Below are positions 62,539-64,000 of a DNA stretch of 64,000 nt, in pieces. The translations under genes were made by a program, and so were the position numbers. Source of the DNA: Raphanus sativus. Its lineage: Eukaryota; Streptophyta; Magnoliopsida; Brassicales; Brassicaceae. Below the pieces are notes generated by a model, which had not been told where the DNA came from, did not search any database, and saw only the letters and a list, made by a program, of their open reading frames with translations. Location of the stretch: NCBI RefSeq assembly GCF_000801105.2, contig NC_079517.1, positions 23,628,973-23,692,972 on the forward strand, read 5' to 3'. The number at the start of each line of letters is the position of its first letter. The stretch's first letter is position 1.

Positions 62539-64000
62539 ATGGAGGACTGCAACAACATGAACAATCGATCCAACCGTGCAGCTATACGCACACCATCGAT
62601 CGCCACCACCACATCACCATCGATCGACGCCTTCAACAGAGCTCAACCTCGATCTCATGAACCTTATGATATCAGGAACCTTTCACTAACACCTGATGTA
62701 TTTGGAATTTTCAGGGACACAGATGGCTATGCAAGAGCAATGGATGGAAGAGTTCTGCACATAACCAGAGAAGACATAGCAGACATCCTCCAAGTTGCTA
62801 ATGGACCAGAAAACCTGTTCACACAGCAACGTAGCCATCCAGACATCCTAGCTCACGTCCAAGACAACCACAACACCAACACAAGGGAGGATACAGTTCC
62901 TCAACACTTCGGTCAACCTAGGAATTCACCATCGATCGACATCGTTTCATCACCATCGATCGACATCGTTTCATCACCATCGATCGACGGCGGATATCCC
63001 GGATCGATCGACAGACCAAGAGTCAGATCGCCCGACAGACGATTGGAGTTTGGACGACGTGCCTTCAATACTGATGGATCCAGGAGATTCAAATGAAAAG
63101 CAAAGGATGGATATGGTGTCTACAGAGATGAGTTTGGCTATGCTAGAGGAGTTGATGGTGAAATCATCCATGTTACCAAGGAGCAAGTAAAGAGAATTCT
63201 GGATAGAGCATCCCTTTTTCACAAAGGTTGCTTACGCCTTCCAGTACATACACGCCCTTACCATGCATACATACCACCACCAGTACCCTACAGTAGAGAG
63301 GAGATAGATGATATGGTGACTGATGTATGGAGAGCTCAGGCACACCTTGAGGCAAACATGCACAAATTGGTGGAAGACACTTTCCAGCCTTTGGATGTCA
63401 GTTACAAGGACTTCCAGAATGATATGGCTGATATAAGAGTGGAGCTTGGAAACATATTGACCATGCTTGAGAAAGAGGCTACGCCACCCGTATCGACCGA
63501 CAGAGTACATGTACCATCGATCGACATCGGCAAGACTACATCCATGGACCGACCAGAATGTTCATCACCTAAGAGAGATGAATGGGAGGTTGCTTCGAAT
63601 TGGAGACGTGTACAGCCCTCTCAACAACAATGTCGAATGGTTAAGCAAGAGGATCGATCTTCTACAGAAAGAGCTAGCATCAATTCGCAAGAAAGAACAA
63701 GCTAAGAATGCTACTTTTTCATCGATCGACACACTGAATTCACCGTCGATCGACACAAGGTTCGCAGAACTGGAAGATAGGATGAAAGCATACGAAGAGA
63801 AGCATGATCTTTTAAGTTCACCTATCATGCGATACCTGGATACTATGTCACGACAACTGAACGAGCTACAAAGGGACATGAGCATAGTTCACGATCATCT
63901 TGGTCGTCATGACAGAACCGCGACATCGATCGACATGCCTAGACCAACACGATCGACATCGAGCCACCACCAGCAAAGAGAGCATGCACCACAGCAGAAG
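62539..64000 (+). pseudogene. Element J ORF3, SID-rich protein (continues past the window)
   Basis: The likely start MEDCNNMNNRSNRAA (62539) is shared with A. First unit FGIFRDTDGYARAMDGRVLH then ITREDIADIL; second unit YGVYRDEFGYARGVDGEIIH in the same frame after a TGA at 63094-63096. This repeat of about 45 residues is the most recognisable part. Between the units, SPSIDIVS is repeated in tandem (24 nt per unit, near 62930-62985). After the second unit come helices with heptad-like spacing (about 63320-63480 and 63760-63900) broken by SID words. A frame change near 63590-63700 splits the second half. No enzyme motif is seen. Confidence 0.62.

Larger units (their letters stand above)
57702..64000 (+). 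mobile_element. Element J: A-family copy in plus orientation (right end outside)
   Basis: 5' LTR 57702-59057, primer site, gag, protease and ORF3 to the window end. It is inserted in I, so left flank TTTAC should recur after its 3' LTR. Gag keeps the 68 codons missing in A. Like A it shows no polymerase within the visible part. Confidence 0.88.

Overview
The window is plant nuclear DNA, almost certainly from a Brassicaceae species (Brassica/Raphanus-like), and looks like pericentromeric heterochromatin. I see no host gene, tRNA, rRNA, CRISPR array or prokaryotic feature. Essentially every base belongs to LTR retrotransposons of the Ty3/gypsy superfamily, nested in one another, plus one small palindromic insertion. 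The Brassicaceae call rests on my recollection that proteins full of 'SID(R/T)' motifs are common in annotations of that family; it is an inference, not a search result.

Layout, with element letters used throughout. A (left edge to 8421, minus): an Athila-like element with gag, protease and an extra ORF but no reverse transcriptase. B (8422-13472, minus): a degenerate Athila element interrupted by A in its integrase and by C in its LTR. C (13473-32710, minus): a Tat-type element, split by D and cut off at its 5' end. D (19177-30504, plus): a nearly complete Tat element in C, with target duplication GTAAC. E (32711-33561): an LTR-like fragment next to a 100-N assembly gap (33562-33661). F (33662-36901, minus): gag and 5' LTR of another Tat-like element, sitting in G. 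G (36902-37615 and 49221-55738, plus): a third Tat-type family. H (37616-49220, minus): same family as C and D, inserted in G with target duplication GTGGT, and itself carrying a 370-bp palindrome (42811-43180). I (55811-57701, minus) and J (57702 to the right edge, plus): two more copies of the A family, J inserted in I in opposite orientation.

How the genes work together. In C, D and H, gag and protease form one ORF that ends at a conserved amber codon, followed in the same frame by RT, RNase H, a second RNase H, and integrase. Downstream of integrase and on the opposite strand lies an extra gene (aORF) with its own TATA-like box and three short introns. G carries a divergent aORF of the same layout. 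Family A/I/J has no polymerase here and presumably depends on Athila-type enzymes such as those B once encoded.

Most coding regions are broken by stops, frameshifts or deletions. The longest intact frames are D gag-protease, D RT-RNase H and G integrase. The most unusual signals are the dense 8-bp palindrome TCGATCGA confined to family A/I/J, the UAG-CAA-UUA recoding context in C/D/H, and the intron-containing antisense gene.
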